A DNA stretch of 33,505 nt from an uncultured Lachnospiraceae bacterium (GCA_946491665.1 CAMLYL010000028.1:1-33505), one strand, 5' to 3'; shown: positions 16,910-24,790, numbered from the stretch's first letter. Notes: generated by a model not told the origin, from the sequence alone. Program-made: numbers and translations.

Positions 16910-17246
16910 CATTCTGTTCTCCTTTTCCGCACATTTGCAATTCTCTGCATTTTTCAGCAATAAAATTCCAGCTCTCCCAGAATTCCTCCAGCCTTGCCTG
17001 TCCCGCCTGATTAAGACTATAAAATTTTCTGGGAGGTCCGATCAAAGAGGGCTTTTTTTCCACAATTACAAGCTTATTCTTTTCCAGTCTCGATGTTATT
17101 GTATACACGGTGCCCTCCACGATATCTTCAAATCCCAGTTCTCGCAGCCGCTGTGTAATTTCATATCCGTATGTGGGTTTCTGGCTGATAATCTCAAGTA
17201 CACAGCCCTCCAGAACCCCTTTCAGCATTTCTGTTATATTCTTCAA
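16878..17246 (-). CDS. PadR-family transcriptional regulator
   Basis: This 122-residue repressor has the PadR winged helix-turn-helix: LKGVLEGCVLEIISQKPTYG, YEITQRLRELGF, EGTVYTITSRLEKNKLV and the wing GPPRKFYSLNQAGQ, then a C-terminal dimerisation helix. It starts with TTG (GGGGAGG lies 4 bases upstream), not ATG. It is the first gene of the padR-DUF1048-DUF1048 operon, and a perfect palindrome sits between the -35 and -10 boxes of its own promoter, so self-repression is expected. PadR proteins often respond to aromatic or other toxic small molecules; the inducer here is unknown. Confidence 0.88.
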   Translation of the reverse strand: MKNITEMLKGVLEGCVLEIISQKPTYGYEITQRLRELGFEDIVEGTVYTITSRLEKNKLVIVEKKPSLIGPPRKFYSLNQAGQARLEEFWESWNFIAEKCRELQMCGKGEQNDEFHRKSYRE

Positions 17247-17283
17247 TTTTCCTCCCCACTAATCTGTATTAAATAGTACATCT

Positions 17284-17314
17284 ATATAGTAATACTGATT
17301 ACTATATTTGTCAA
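17284..17314 (-). promoter_or_regulatory. padR promoter with palindromic operator
   Basis: On the minus strand TTGACA (17314-17309), a 17-base spacer, and TACTAT (17291-17286) form a good promoter with a start near 17279, about 33 bases before the TTG start codon. A perfect inverted repeat, ATATAGTAAT-actg-ATTACTATAT (17284-17307), fills the spacer and covers the -10 box. This is the usual geometry of a PadR-type operator. The rest of the gap to 17512 shows a 12-bp palindrome AAGATTAATCTT near 17418 but no gene. Confidence 0.75.
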
Positions 17315-17512
17315 TATTTTTCCTCTGACTGCTCTGAATATAAATCTTCTGTTCCTTCCTTGAATTAGTAATAGCTAATCTCAATTCAAAAACAATGTAC
17401 AGCAAAATCACGTTAAAGATTAATCTTACGCAGTTCCACTGTACACCATTCAGTTTATACTCGTTAATTATCTATCAAGCCCCTGAATTCAAAAAACTCT
17501 CAGTAAGATTTT

Positions 17513-18697
17513 TCAGCCTGCAGCCGCCGTATGCGTTTCTGCATGTCTGTCCGGGAAAAAATATCCGATCACAGCCACAATTACCGCAATCATCAGACCG
17601 CCAGCCAGAAAAGCGAAACGGAACCGGTATCCCGACATATGAAAGATCCACTCTGCCGCCTGCAGGAGATAAACAGATACTGTCTGGCCCAGAAACATCC
17701 CGGCGGTAGTAAAGGTTACCAGTTTTGTATTTTCCCGTTCACTGCGGGACAGCCGGGAAATTTTCAGGAATACACTGGAATAGAAAATACTATAGCTCGC
17801 ACCGATCAGCGCCGCCGAGACAATAATGAGCAGTAATGTATGCAGTGCAGCAAGACCTGCATAACCTGCCCCCATCATAAGGCAGGCAATGGTTACCGTA
17901 AAATATTTCGCTCTCTTTCTGATTCCCGGTACGGCAAATCCCATGAAAAATCCCGCTGCCATAAATACAGAAACTACGTATCCGGAGGTTGTATCATTCC
18001 CGATTGCCTCTCCTTTCAGATACAGGGCAATGCTGGTGGAAAATGTGTAAAATGCCACATTGATCAGCGCCATTCCCCCGATTACCAGATATGCCTTCCA
18101 GTTCGGCTTCTGTTTTTCTCCCGTTTCATAAACCATCTGCTGTACCTTATCCTTTGGAAGATATCTGAGATTAAGGATCAGTACCGCCAGGGCAATCAGA
18201 TAAATCAGAAATGCCATCCGCCAGTTATACGCTGCCAGCCATGCTACTGCAAATGAGGAAATAATTCCCATCAGATAAGAGGCTGAGGCGGAATAGCTCA
18301 TCAGTCTGTCCCGGGTTTCTCCCTCAAAATTGCTGCTGATCAGAGCCTGAGCCATGGGCGTAATCAGACCGCAGGCAGCGCCCAGCAGTGCCCTTGCCGC
18401 CAGCATTGCATAAAATCCCGGCATGGCGCCTGCACCGATTCCGCCGATCAGATACAGTATAATTCCCACAATCAGCACATTCTTTTTTCCCCATCTGGCA
18501 GTCATCACATTGCAGAGAAAACAACATGGAATAATGAACAGCGGAGGAATCGTCAGAACCATCTGGATCATGGCATCGCTGTACATGGGGAACGCTGTCT
18601 TAATTCCTGCCAGAGCAGGGGATACTGCCGTACTTCCCAGAATCGTAATCAATGAAATGGACAATACTGCCGCTTTCAATTTGCTGCTGCTTTTCAT
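17513..18697 (-). CDS. MFS transporter, probable TetR-controlled exporter
   Basis: This 394-residue major facilitator protein has about 12 membrane segments. The loop ARWGKKNVLIVG follows segment 2 and RALLGAACGLITPMAQALI lies near segment 4, as in drug:H+ antiporters of the 12-segment type. The start MKSSSKLK was chosen because AAGGAAGTG lies 7 bases upstream; the longer frame (18727) has no ribosome site. It sits just downstream of a TetR-type gene and has its own promoter with a palindromic operator. Export of a toxic compound sensed by that TetR protein is likely; the compound is unknown. Confidence 0.85.
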   Translation of the reverse strand: MKSSSKLKAAVLSISLITILGSTAVSPALAGIKTAFPMYSDAMIQMVLTIPPLFIIPCCFLCNVMTARWGKKNVLIVGIILYLIGGIGAGAMPGFYAMLAARALLGAACGLITPMAQALISSNFEGETRDRLMSYSASASYLMGIISSFAVAWLAAYNWRMAFLIYLIALAVLILNLRYLPKDKVQQMVYETGEKQKPNWKAYLVIGGMALINVAFYTFSTSIALYLKGEAIGNDTTSGYVVSVFMAAGFFMGFAVPGIRKRAKYFTVTIACLMMGAGYAGLAALHTLLLIIVSAALIGASYSIFYSSVFLKISRLSRSERENTKLVTFTTAGMFLGQTVSVYLLQAAEWIFHMSGYRFRFAFLAGGLMIAVIVAVIGYFFPDRHAETHTAAAG

Positions 18698-18766
18698 AAG
18701 AAACACTTCCTTACACAAATTATCCATAATAGATACAGAGTCCGTATTTACATGGACTTATATTAT

Positions 18767-18811
18767 ATACATTCATTAATGTATGTTAATACTTGTAAAA
18801 AAATTTGTCAA
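18767..18811 (-). promoter_or_regulatory. Promoter and palindromic operator of the MFS exporter gene
   Basis: Minus-strand TTGACA (18811-18806, overlapping the TetR stop codon) and TAACAT (18788-18783) are 17 bases apart, with a start near 18776. The inverted repeat ATACATT-catt-AATGTAT (18767-18784) covers the -10 edge and the start point. This is a fitting place for the upstream TetR-type repressor to bind. Confidence 0.65.
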
Positions 18812-19404
18812 TGGATTTCCAGCAACATTTTTAAATATATCTTATAGTTGTCCCGAATCACATCCGGATTTGTAAAAGCAGTTTCGGCGTAGTTGGAATG
18901 CAGGCCTTCATGCAGAAAATAAATCAGCTGGGCAATTTCCGTCTTATTTCTATACTTTTTCCCTTCCCTTTCCTCAATTTCCGTCAGACAGCCAGTCACA
19001 TATTCAATAAAAAACTTCCGGTTCTGCGCCATTCTCTCCACAATCTTCGCAAACCGCTCATCGGAAAGCATATATCTGGGAATATCATTAATGAACCGAT
19101 ACTGATCCTGCATGTTCAGCGGCATGGAAATCAGATGAGCGATTTTTTCCCGGGGAGAGGCCTGGCTGTCCCTGTAGTACAGCGCCCTCTCCCTCTGAAA
19201 GTCATCCAGGATTTTATCCAGAACAGCAATATATATATCTTCTTTTGACGCAAAGTGCCAGTTCACTGCTCCCCGGGTCATTCCCACCTTCCGGGCAATA
19301 TCATCCCGGGTCATCTGTTCAAAACCCTTGCTGCGGATCACCTCATAACTGGCGCTGATAATTCTCTCTCTTGTAATCTGGCTTTCTTCCCTGGTCTTCC
19401 GCAA
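18808..19404 (-). CDS. TetR/AcrR-family transcriptional regulator
   Basis: This 198-residue repressor has the TetR helix-turn-helix (about 10-56: ITRERIISASYEVIRSKGFEQMTRDDIARKVGMTRGAVNWHFASKED) and an all-helical ligand domain whose sequence recalls the AcrR C-terminal type. It starts with TTG at 19404, 8 bases after GAGGAG; no ATG in frame is better placed. It follows the aldo/keto reductase gene by 24 bases, so the two may share a transcript, and precedes the MFS gene it probably represses. Confidence 0.88.
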   Translation of the reverse strand: MRKTREESQITRERIISASYEVIRSKGFEQMTRDDIARKVGMTRGAVNWHFASKEDIYIAVLDKILDDFQRERALYYRDSQASPREKIAHLISMPLNMQDQYRFINDIPRYMLSDERFAKIVERMAQNRKFFIEYVTGCLTEIEEREGKKYRNKTEIAQLIYFLHEGLHSNYAETAFTNPDVIRDNYKIYLKMLLEIH

Positions 19405-19428
19405 AACCGCATCTCCTCTCTGACACTT

Positions 19429-20571
19429 TTAACCAAACAGATCTCTGGCTTTCTCCATCCGCTCCACAACAGGAACATCAAAAGGGCATCGCTCCTCACA
19501 CCCGCCGCAGCTGATACAGTCTCCCGCATTGGCGGAAAGCCCTGCATAATGTGCACGGACTGTCGCCGGAACTTCCTCCTGCATCACAGCCAGATCATAA
19601 AGCTTGTTTACCATGGCTATATCGATCTGTGCCGGACAGGGCGCACAGTGGCCGCAGTAGGTACACTGGCCGGAATATGCATGGCGGGGTGCTTTTGCCA
19701 GAATACTGGCGTAATCCTTCTCCTCCTCAGAGGCTGTCTCATAAGCCACGGCAGCCTTCACATGATCCGGAGTATCACACCCGGTGAGAATACTTGCCAC
19801 TCCGGGTCTGGTTAAAGCATAATGAATACACTGCACCGGAGTCAGCGCCACGCCAAAGGGCGATGTCTCCGGAGAAAACAGCCTTCCGCCGGCATATCCC
19901 TTCATAACAGTAATCCCCACATTCTGCTGTTCACAGATCCTGTAAAGCTCCGCCCGTTCCGGATCAATCCCCTGCAGGCTTTCCTCATAACTTTCCGCAA
20001 AATATGTATTGATATCCTCACTGGCCGGAAGCAGATCAAAGGCCGGGTTGATACTGAAAAGAATCATTTCCACTTTCCCGCTCAGAGCCGCCAGCTTTGC
20101 CACTCTGGGATTGTGGGTACTCAAACCGATATGATGAATAACTCCTTTGTCCTTCTGCTCCTTCACATAAGCAAAAAACTCTCCCGTCATCACCCGGTGA
20201 AACTCTGCTTCCTCATCCACAAAATGAATCATTCCCAGATCAATGTAGTCCGTCTGGAGACGGATCAGCAGATCCTCGAATGCTTCCGTCACTTTATCCA
20301 TTTCCCTGGTCCGGACATACTGTCCGCCCTGCCAGGTAGAACCAAAATGTCCCTGGATAATCCATTTTTCCCTTTTTCCTTTCAGTGCCTTCCCGATATC
20401 AGACCTCACCCCGGGCTCTGACATCCAGCAGTCCAGAAGATTAATTCCATGTCCCTCACAGCAGTCAATGACAGCCTTTACTTCTTCTGTATTGTGCCGC
20501 TCCAGCCATTCTGCCCCGAGACCGATCTCACTGACCTTCAGACCTGTTTTCCCCAATACTCTGTATCTCAT
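19429..20571 (-). CDS. Aldo/keto reductase with C-terminal double [4Fe-4S] ferredoxin domain
   Basis: This 380-residue cytoplasmic oxidoreductase has an aldo/keto reductase barrel (about 1-290: MRYRVLGKTGLKVSEIGLGA, DYIDLGMIHFVD, IGLSTHNP, ITVMKGYAGGRL) fused to a ferredoxin-like tail. Two cysteine clusters are clear: CTYCGHCAPCP starting at 303 and CISCGGCEERCP starting at 352. Such fusions are common in anaerobes and may move electrons between Fe-S clusters and a carbonyl substrate. In ordinary reductases the catalytic Asp is followed five residues later by Tyr; here D47 is followed by CWMSE, so that Tyr seems absent, while H116 is in the expected place. The start has GGAGG upstream. It lies 30 bases after the citrate synthase gene. 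Confidence 0.88.
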   Translation of the reverse strand: MRYRVLGKTGLKVSEIGLGAEWLERHNTEEVKAVIDCCEGHGINLLDCWMSEPGVRSDIGKALKGKREKWIIQGHFGSTWQGGQYVRTREMDKVTEAFEDLLIRLQTDYIDLGMIHFVDEEAEFHRVMTGEFFAYVKEQKDKGVIHHIGLSTHNPRVAKLAALSGKVEMILFSINPAFDLLPASEDINTYFAESYEESLQGIDPERAELYRICEQQNVGITVMKGYAGGRLFSPETSPFGVALTPVQCIHYALTRPGVASILTGCDTPDHVKAAVAYETASEEEKDYASILAKAPRHAYSGQCTYCGHCAPCPAQIDIAMVNKLYDLAVMQEEVPATVRAHYAGLSANAGDCISCGGCEERCPFDVPVVERMEKARDLFG

Positions 20572-20601
20572 TTTTCCTCCATATCCTTCTATTGTCTCAG
20601 A

Positions 20602-21957
20602 TCACTCTTCTCTTTTTTCAAGCGGAATATATTCTCTGTCTTCTGACAGACTCTTATATGCCGGTCTGATAATCTTGTCCGCATTCACCAGTTCTTCGAT
20701 TCTGTGTGCACTCCAGCCTACAATTCTGGCGATCGCAAAAATCGGAGTATACAGTTCCAGCGGAATTTCCAGCATACTGTAAACAAAGCCGCTGTAGAAA
20801 TCCACGTTCGCGCTGACACCTTTATACATTTTCCGATTATGACTGATCACCTCGGGAGCCAGGCGTTCTACCTTGGAGTAAAGATTGAATTCCTCCATCC
20901 GTCCTTTCGCTTTTGCCAGCCGTTCCACAAAGCTTTTGAAAACCTCTGCTCTCGGATCCGAGATGGAATATACGGCATGTCCCATACCATAAATCAGCCC
21001 TCTGCGGTCAAAGGCCCATCCTTTCAGAACACTCTGAAGATATGCTGTGATCTCATCCTCATCCTCATAATCCTTGACAGACTTCTTCAGATCACTCATC
21101 ATTTCCACAACTTTGATGTTCGCTCCGCCGTGTTTCGGTCCTTTCAGGGAAGACAGCGCCGCCGCCATAACCGCATAAGTATCGGAACCGGATGAAGTAA
21201 CTACCCTGGTTGTAAACGTCGAATTGTTACCTCCGCCGTGCTCCATATGGAGCATCAGCGCAGTATCCAGAACCTTGGCTTCCAGTTCTGTATACTGCAT
21301 ATCCGGCCGCAGCAGACGCAATATATTCTCCGCTGTGCTTAACTGCGGATCCGGATGATGAATATACATACTCTGATCCCGCTCATAATGGTTATATGCA
21401 TGATATCCGTACACTGCCAGAAGAGGAAAGACACTGATCAGCATCATACATTGTCTCAGCACGTTATCCATGCTCAGATCTGACGCCTTCGGATCGTAAG
21501 AGGCCAGCGTCAGCACACTTTTGGTCATAGAATTCATAATGTCTTTGCTGGGAGCTTTCATTACGACATCCCGCACAAAATTCGTAGGCAGACGGCGGAT
21601 GAGTCCGAGCATATCCGTAAATTCCTGCAGCTGCATCATATCCGGCAGTTCCCCGAACAGGAGCAGATATGCTGTTTCCTCAAATCCGAATCTTCCATCC
21701 GCTTTAATTCCCCGGATCAGATCCTGAATATCATATCCTCTGTAAGTCAGTTTCCCATGGCAGGGAACCTCTTTGCCGTCTATAATTTCTTTGGATTTAA
21801 TACAGGAAATATGAGTCAGTCCCGTCAGAACTCCGTTTCCGTTTAAATCACGAAGTCCTCTTTTTACATTATATTTTGTAAAAAGATCCGGAGTTATCGC
21901 ATCCTCCTTTTTCAGCAGCTGTGACTGCTTTTTCATATAATCGTATACCAGTTCCAT
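20602..21957 (-). CDS. gltA: Citrate synthase (citrate/methylcitrate synthase family)
   Basis: This 451-residue cytoplasmic enzyme condenses oxaloacetate with acetyl-CoA. The active-site residues are visible: H240 in LMLHMEHGGGNNS, H327 in YGMGHAVYS, and D386 in ANVDFYSGF. The acetyl-CoA and oxaloacetate motifs KGPKHGGAN (about 272-280) and the C-terminal RIVGWSAHRIEE are also present. It has the longer N-terminal region found in clostridial type enzymes. In a fermentative anaerobe it most likely feeds an incomplete oxidative branch towards 2-oxoglutarate and glutamate. A 2-methylcitrate synthase is the alternative, but no prp genes are nearby. The ribosome site is GAAAGGAG. The next gene, the aldo/keto reductase, follows after 30 bases. 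Confidence 0.9.
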   Translation of the reverse strand: MELVYDYMKKQSQLLKKEDAITPDLFTKYNVKRGLRDLNGNGVLTGLTHISCIKSKEIIDGKEVPCHGKLTYRGYDIQDLIRGIKADGRFGFEETAYLLLFGELPDMMQLQEFTDMLGLIRRLPTNFVRDVVMKAPSKDIMNSMTKSVLTLASYDPKASDLSMDNVLRQCMMLISVFPLLAVYGYHAYNHYERDQSMYIHHPDPQLSTAENILRLLRPDMQYTELEAKVLDTALMLHMEHGGGNNSTFTTRVVTSSGSDTYAVMAAALSSLKGPKHGGANIKVVEMMSDLKKSVKDYEDEDEITAYLQSVLKGWAFDRRGLIYGMGHAVYSISDPRAEVFKSFVERLAKAKGRMEEFNLYSKVERLAPEVISHNRKMYKGVSANVDFYSGFVYSMLEIPLELYTPIFAIARIVGWSAHRIEELVNADKIIRPAYKSLSEDREYIPLEKREE

Positions 21958-22083
21958 TCAAAAACTCCTTTCCTTCTTCTGTTCTCCACAAAAAAGTATA
22001 CCGTATAACGGGAATACAGGCAAACACTATTTTTCATCACCCCATCAACGTCTGTTTTGGTTATAAACAAAATGAATCATCAT

Positions 22084-22617
22084 TTACTGTTTCTCCAGAT
22101 ACCGGACAAGAACCTTTTCCGTCAGCCATATCCCATTCACTGACCGGAAAAACAGTCCGCCGTCCCTGTGCATTTCTCCGGCTTTTACAATATAAATTAC
22201 CGGATTTCCATGCCTGCTGCCAACCTTCCGCGCAGTCTCCGGATCTCCGGAAAGATGCACATAAAGACGGGATTTGGGAATCAGCCCCTGCACGTCAATG
22301 GATTCTGTATATTTTTCTCCGGTTCCATGATACAGAATCTCCGGCGGAACAACTTTCTCAAGCTCCACATCTACCGGAATGGAATGTCCCTGGTTTGCCC
22401 GGATCAGCGTCTTATCTTCATTAAACGAATACCTTTGTTTCTCATCCTCAGCTACAATCTGCTCCAGTATCTGCATATTGAATGTGCGCGTTCTGCTCAC
22501 TCCCTCAATCAATTCAGACACACTGGCCCACCCGTGCTCGTCCAGCGTAATCCCAATGACCTCCGGCTTATGTCTCAGAATCATAGAAAGAAATCTGCTT
22601 GTTTTATTATGTGACAT
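22084..22617 (-). CDS. kptA: RNA 2'-phosphotransferase, KptA/Tpt1 family
   Basis: This 177-residue enzyme transfers an internal 2'-phosphate from RNA to NAD+, releasing nicotinamide and ADP-ribose 1'',2''-cyclic phosphate. Family motifs are all present: SRFLSMILRHKPE with R15-H16, DEHGWASVSELI (winged-helix RNA-binding part), IRANQGHS with R73, and in the ART-like NAD-binding half LYHGTG with H97 and RLYVHLS with H121. Length is normal. In yeast it finishes tRNA splicing; bacteria lack that pathway, so its role here is unknown, perhaps repair of 2'-phosphorylated RNA ends or of ADP-ribosylated RNA. The start has AAAGGAAGG upstream. It appears to be a single-gene unit. Confidence 0.92.
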   Translation of the reverse strand: MSHNKTSRFLSMILRHKPEVIGITLDEHGWASVSELIEGVSRTRTFNMQILEQIVAEDEKQRYSFNEDKTLIRANQGHSIPVDVELEKVVPPEILYHGTGEKYTESIDVQGLIPKSRLYVHLSGDPETARKVGSRHGNPVIYIVKAGEMHRDGGLFFRSVNGIWLTEKVLVRYLEKQ

Positions 22618-22767
22618 GATACCTTCCTTTCTGTATCCCGGGAATCCGGAAAAATAATCACAGTATATCCTTTATCTGTCGTTCTGCATATTAGTTAAAT
22701 TCTATCACAGAACCTTCTGTTTTACACTTACTATTTTACTCATATTTTACTTTTCACGAATACCAGA

Positions 22768-22810
22768 GGCAGACAACAACACCGCTAAGGTCTCATTGTC
22801 TGCCGTTTTT
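22768..22810 (+). terminator. Terminator-like hairpin on the plus strand with no gene upstream
   Basis: GGCAGACAA (22768-22776) pairs perfectly with TTGTCTGCC (22796-22804) across a 19-base loop and is followed by GTTTTT. In the plus direction this looks like an intrinsic terminator, yet both neighbouring genes are on the minus strand. The rest of 22618-22842 is AT-rich with no gene. It may end a small plus-strand RNA or an antisense transcript over kptA. Confidence 0.5.
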
Positions 22811-22842
22811 ATCATAACAAATATTTCTGCAAATGCAAATTA

Positions 22843-23025
22843 CATTCAAGACCCGCTCACGGGTCTTGGCGCGGGATTCGGGTCAGCTTTAGCTGACATC
22901 TTCCTTACCGAATCCCTGCGCATCCTAAGCGGAGCGTTTATCAGATGGGGGATTACTCCCGCCACTGATACTAATTTGTTATACTTACCGCCCTGTAGAG
23001 GCGGGAGTCTCCCCACATCTGATAA
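22843..23025 (+). repeat. Structured dispersed repeat, copy B
   Basis: Same unit as copies A and C, starting CATTCAAGACCCGCTC and ending ACATCTGATA, with the same three hairpins; the last stem reads TATCAGATG...CTCCCGCC / GGCGGGAG...CATCTGATA. It ends about 10 bases beyond the stop codon of the XRE/zinc-ribbon gene, so transcripts of that gene would run into its folded complement. It is in the same orientation as copy C. Confidence 0.8.
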
Positions 23026-23035
23026 AGTCCGGTAT

Positions 23036-23647
23036 TTATTCCGGTCTTACTACCCGATGTCTGCACATCCCTGTTTTCCCGCACTCCGGACAGGTCAGTC
23101 TGCGTTTCGTAAAAGTATGATATCCTTTCACATATTCTGCCATTGTAGGAACAAAAAGTGTTTTACAATACGGGCACTCATAATATCCTGCTTTTACTTC
23201 CAGCACAGCCGCTGCCCCTATACCGGTTGCTGCTGTCAGAAACGCAAATACAATCAGCAGAACTCTGGCAATCACCGGCAGATCCAGATATGCCGCTATG
23301 ACAACCAGCGCAGTGACTGCAATAATTGTTATGGCGCCGCAGATAATAGACAGCATCATACTTTTCCTGTTTTCCGCATTCTCTCTCATCAGATTCATCA
23401 TATTCTCCTCCGCTTTCTCCTGATAGTCGCTTTCTGAAACCCTGGCTCCGGTAAGCAGATCATTGACAGTTATATGCAATATACTGCATAAGGGCAGCAT
23501 AAGAGAAACATCCGGCAGACCTTTTCCACATTCCCACTTGGAAACAGTTTTGTCGCTGATAGAAAGCTCATCCGCCAGCTGCCTCTGTGTCATATTCTGC
23601 GCCTTTCTTGTTTCTGCTATAAACCTGCCGATCTTCATCTGATCCAT
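23036..23647 (-). CDS. XRE-family HTH regulator with two membrane segments and a C-terminal zinc ribbon
   Basis: This 203-residue protein has an XRE helix-turn-helix (about 4-60: KIGRFIAETRKAQNMTQRQL, ADELSISDKTVSKWECGKGLP), a charged linker, two hydrophobic segments (about 96-118 and 124-147), and a zinc-ribbon-like tail (YYECPYCK ... LTCPECGKTGMCRH). The start at 23647 follows GGAGG by 7 bases; a longer frame to 23683 runs into the repeat and has no ribosome site. Proteins with an N-terminal XRE domain anchored to the membrane are common in clostridia but mostly unstudied. The gene lies exactly between repeat copies B and C. Target genes are unknown. Confidence 0.8.
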   Translation of the reverse strand: MDQMKIGRFIAETRKAQNMTQRQLADELSISDKTVSKWECGKGLPDVSLMLPLCSILHITVNDLLTGARVSESDYQEKAEENMMNLMRENAENRKSMMLSIICGAITIIAVTALVVIAAYLDLPVIARVLLIVFAFLTAATGIGAAAVLEVKAGYYECPYCKTLFVPTMAEYVKGYHTFTKRRLTCPECGKTGMCRHRVVRPE

Positions 23648-23676
23648 ATTCTGCCTCCTTCCGGGCTTCTTCCCTG

Positions 23677-23857
23677 CATTCAAGACACGCTCACGGGTCT
23701 TGGCGCGGGATTCGGGTCAGCTTCAGCTGACATCTACCTTACCGAATCCCTGCGCATCTCCGCGGAGCGTTTATCAGATGGGGGATTGACTCCCGCCACT
23801 GATACTAATTTGTTATACTCACCGTCTGTAAAGGCGGGAGTCTTCCCACATCTGATA
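23677..23857 (+). repeat. Structured dispersed repeat, copy C
   Basis: Starts GCATTCAAGACACGCTC and ends ACATCTGATA, collinear with copies A and B with scattered substitutions. It lies just upstream of the ribosome site of the XRE/zinc-ribbon gene, so that gene's promoter must be inside the repeat or read through it. The rest of 23858-23958 holds no recognisable feature. Confidence 0.8.
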
Positions 23858-23958
23858 GAATTATCCAGCTCCTGTCCAGATAATAATTGATGAATCATGA
23901 AAAACCACCCACGCTCCGTAGAGTTACCGGATCTGCTGAAAACAGAGTATGTTATAAT

Positions 23959-24744
23959 CTATTTTTTCCGAAGCTGCGCCATCGCGCCATAGTGGACAAT
24001 ATCAAATTCAGCGGGAGCAATCCGCTCCAGAAGCGCCCTGTGTTCTTTCTCCCACGAGGAAATTTCCTTCTCCGTCAGCGACGCTCCGATTCCACGACAG
24101 GCTTTCATTCTCCCATTCCAGCTCTCACGGGTAAAATGCACCTGCACGGGATATTCTTCGTGATACACCAGCTCAAATTTCTCGTTATAGCAACCGGGTA
24201 TAACAATGGGATGCATTGTCTCCCCTGCGCCACTCCATTTCGGACTGTATCTTAATACAAGCTTTTCACTTGCCGCCGCTATCTTATCCTCATAGGGCAG
24301 CCACGCCATATACAGCACAAGAATACTTCCGCCCGGCTTCAGCATACGGAAAAGTTCCGGCATAATCTTTTCATGATCAAAATACCAGAAACACTGACAG
24401 GCAGTGATCACATCAAATGTCTCATCAAGAAAGCTGACCTTTTCCGCTGCTGCAGTATAATAATCAATCTTCATGCCTTCCGAAAGAATTTCAGCCTGGG
24501 CAATCTGATTGGAAGAAATGTCTGTACCTGTCCATTCTGCACCATAGCGATACATATTTCTTGGCAGCACTCCTGTTCCGGTTCCGAGATCAAGAACTTT
24601 CTGACCGTCTATACAAAGATTCCGGCCGATGATTTTATCATAAAATAGCTGAGGGTATATATCCCGGAACCTGGCATAATCGGACGAAGTGCGTCCCCAG
24701 TCAAAGGGAGTTCCTCCATCTATGTTTTTGTTGGTGATGTTCAT
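23959..24744 (-). CDS. Class I SAM-dependent methyltransferase
   Basis: This 261-residue protein has a Rossmann-type methyltransferase fold: motif I KVLDLGTGTGVLPRNM (about 49-64), WTGTDISSNQIAQAE (motif II), FDVITACQCFWYFDHE (motif IV) and LKPGGSILVLYMAW (motif VI). The type resembles small-molecule methyltransferases of the Methyltransf_11/25 group; the substrate is unknown. The ribosome site AAAGGAG (9 bases before the ATG) lies partly in the degenerate last CRISPR repeat. The gene is on the same strand as the array and cas genes and starts 12 bases beyond the repeat, so it may be reached by transcripts that run through the array. It is not a known CRISPR-associated gene. Confidence 0.85.
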   Translation of the reverse strand: MNITNKNIDGGTPFDWGRTSSDYARFRDIYPQLFYDKIIGRNLCIDGQKVLDLGTGTGVLPRNMYRYGAEWTGTDISSNQIAQAEILSEGMKIDYYTAAAEKVSFLDETFDVITACQCFWYFDHEKIMPELFRMLKPGGSILVLYMAWLPYEDKIAAASEKLVLRYSPKWSGAGETMHPIVIPGCYNEKFELVYHEEYPVQVHFTRESWNGRMKACRGIGASLTEKEISSWEKEHRALLERIAPAEFDIVHYGAMAQLRKK

Positions 24745-24756
24745 TGTGGCGTACTC

Positions 24757-24790
24757 CTTTCAATTGCGTTCCCCATGAGGGGGAGACTAC
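24757..24790 (-). repeat. Degenerate terminal CRISPR repeat
   Basis: This 34-base stretch aligns with the array repeat (TTTCAATtgCGtTCCCC, then GAGGGGgAG and a final TAC instead of GAC). It is separated from the first clear repeat (24826) by 35 bases, the normal spacer length. It is therefore a decayed leader-distal repeat, and the 35 bases at 24791-24825 are the oldest spacer. Its 3' part supplies the Shine-Dalgarno of the methyltransferase gene. Confidence 0.75.
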
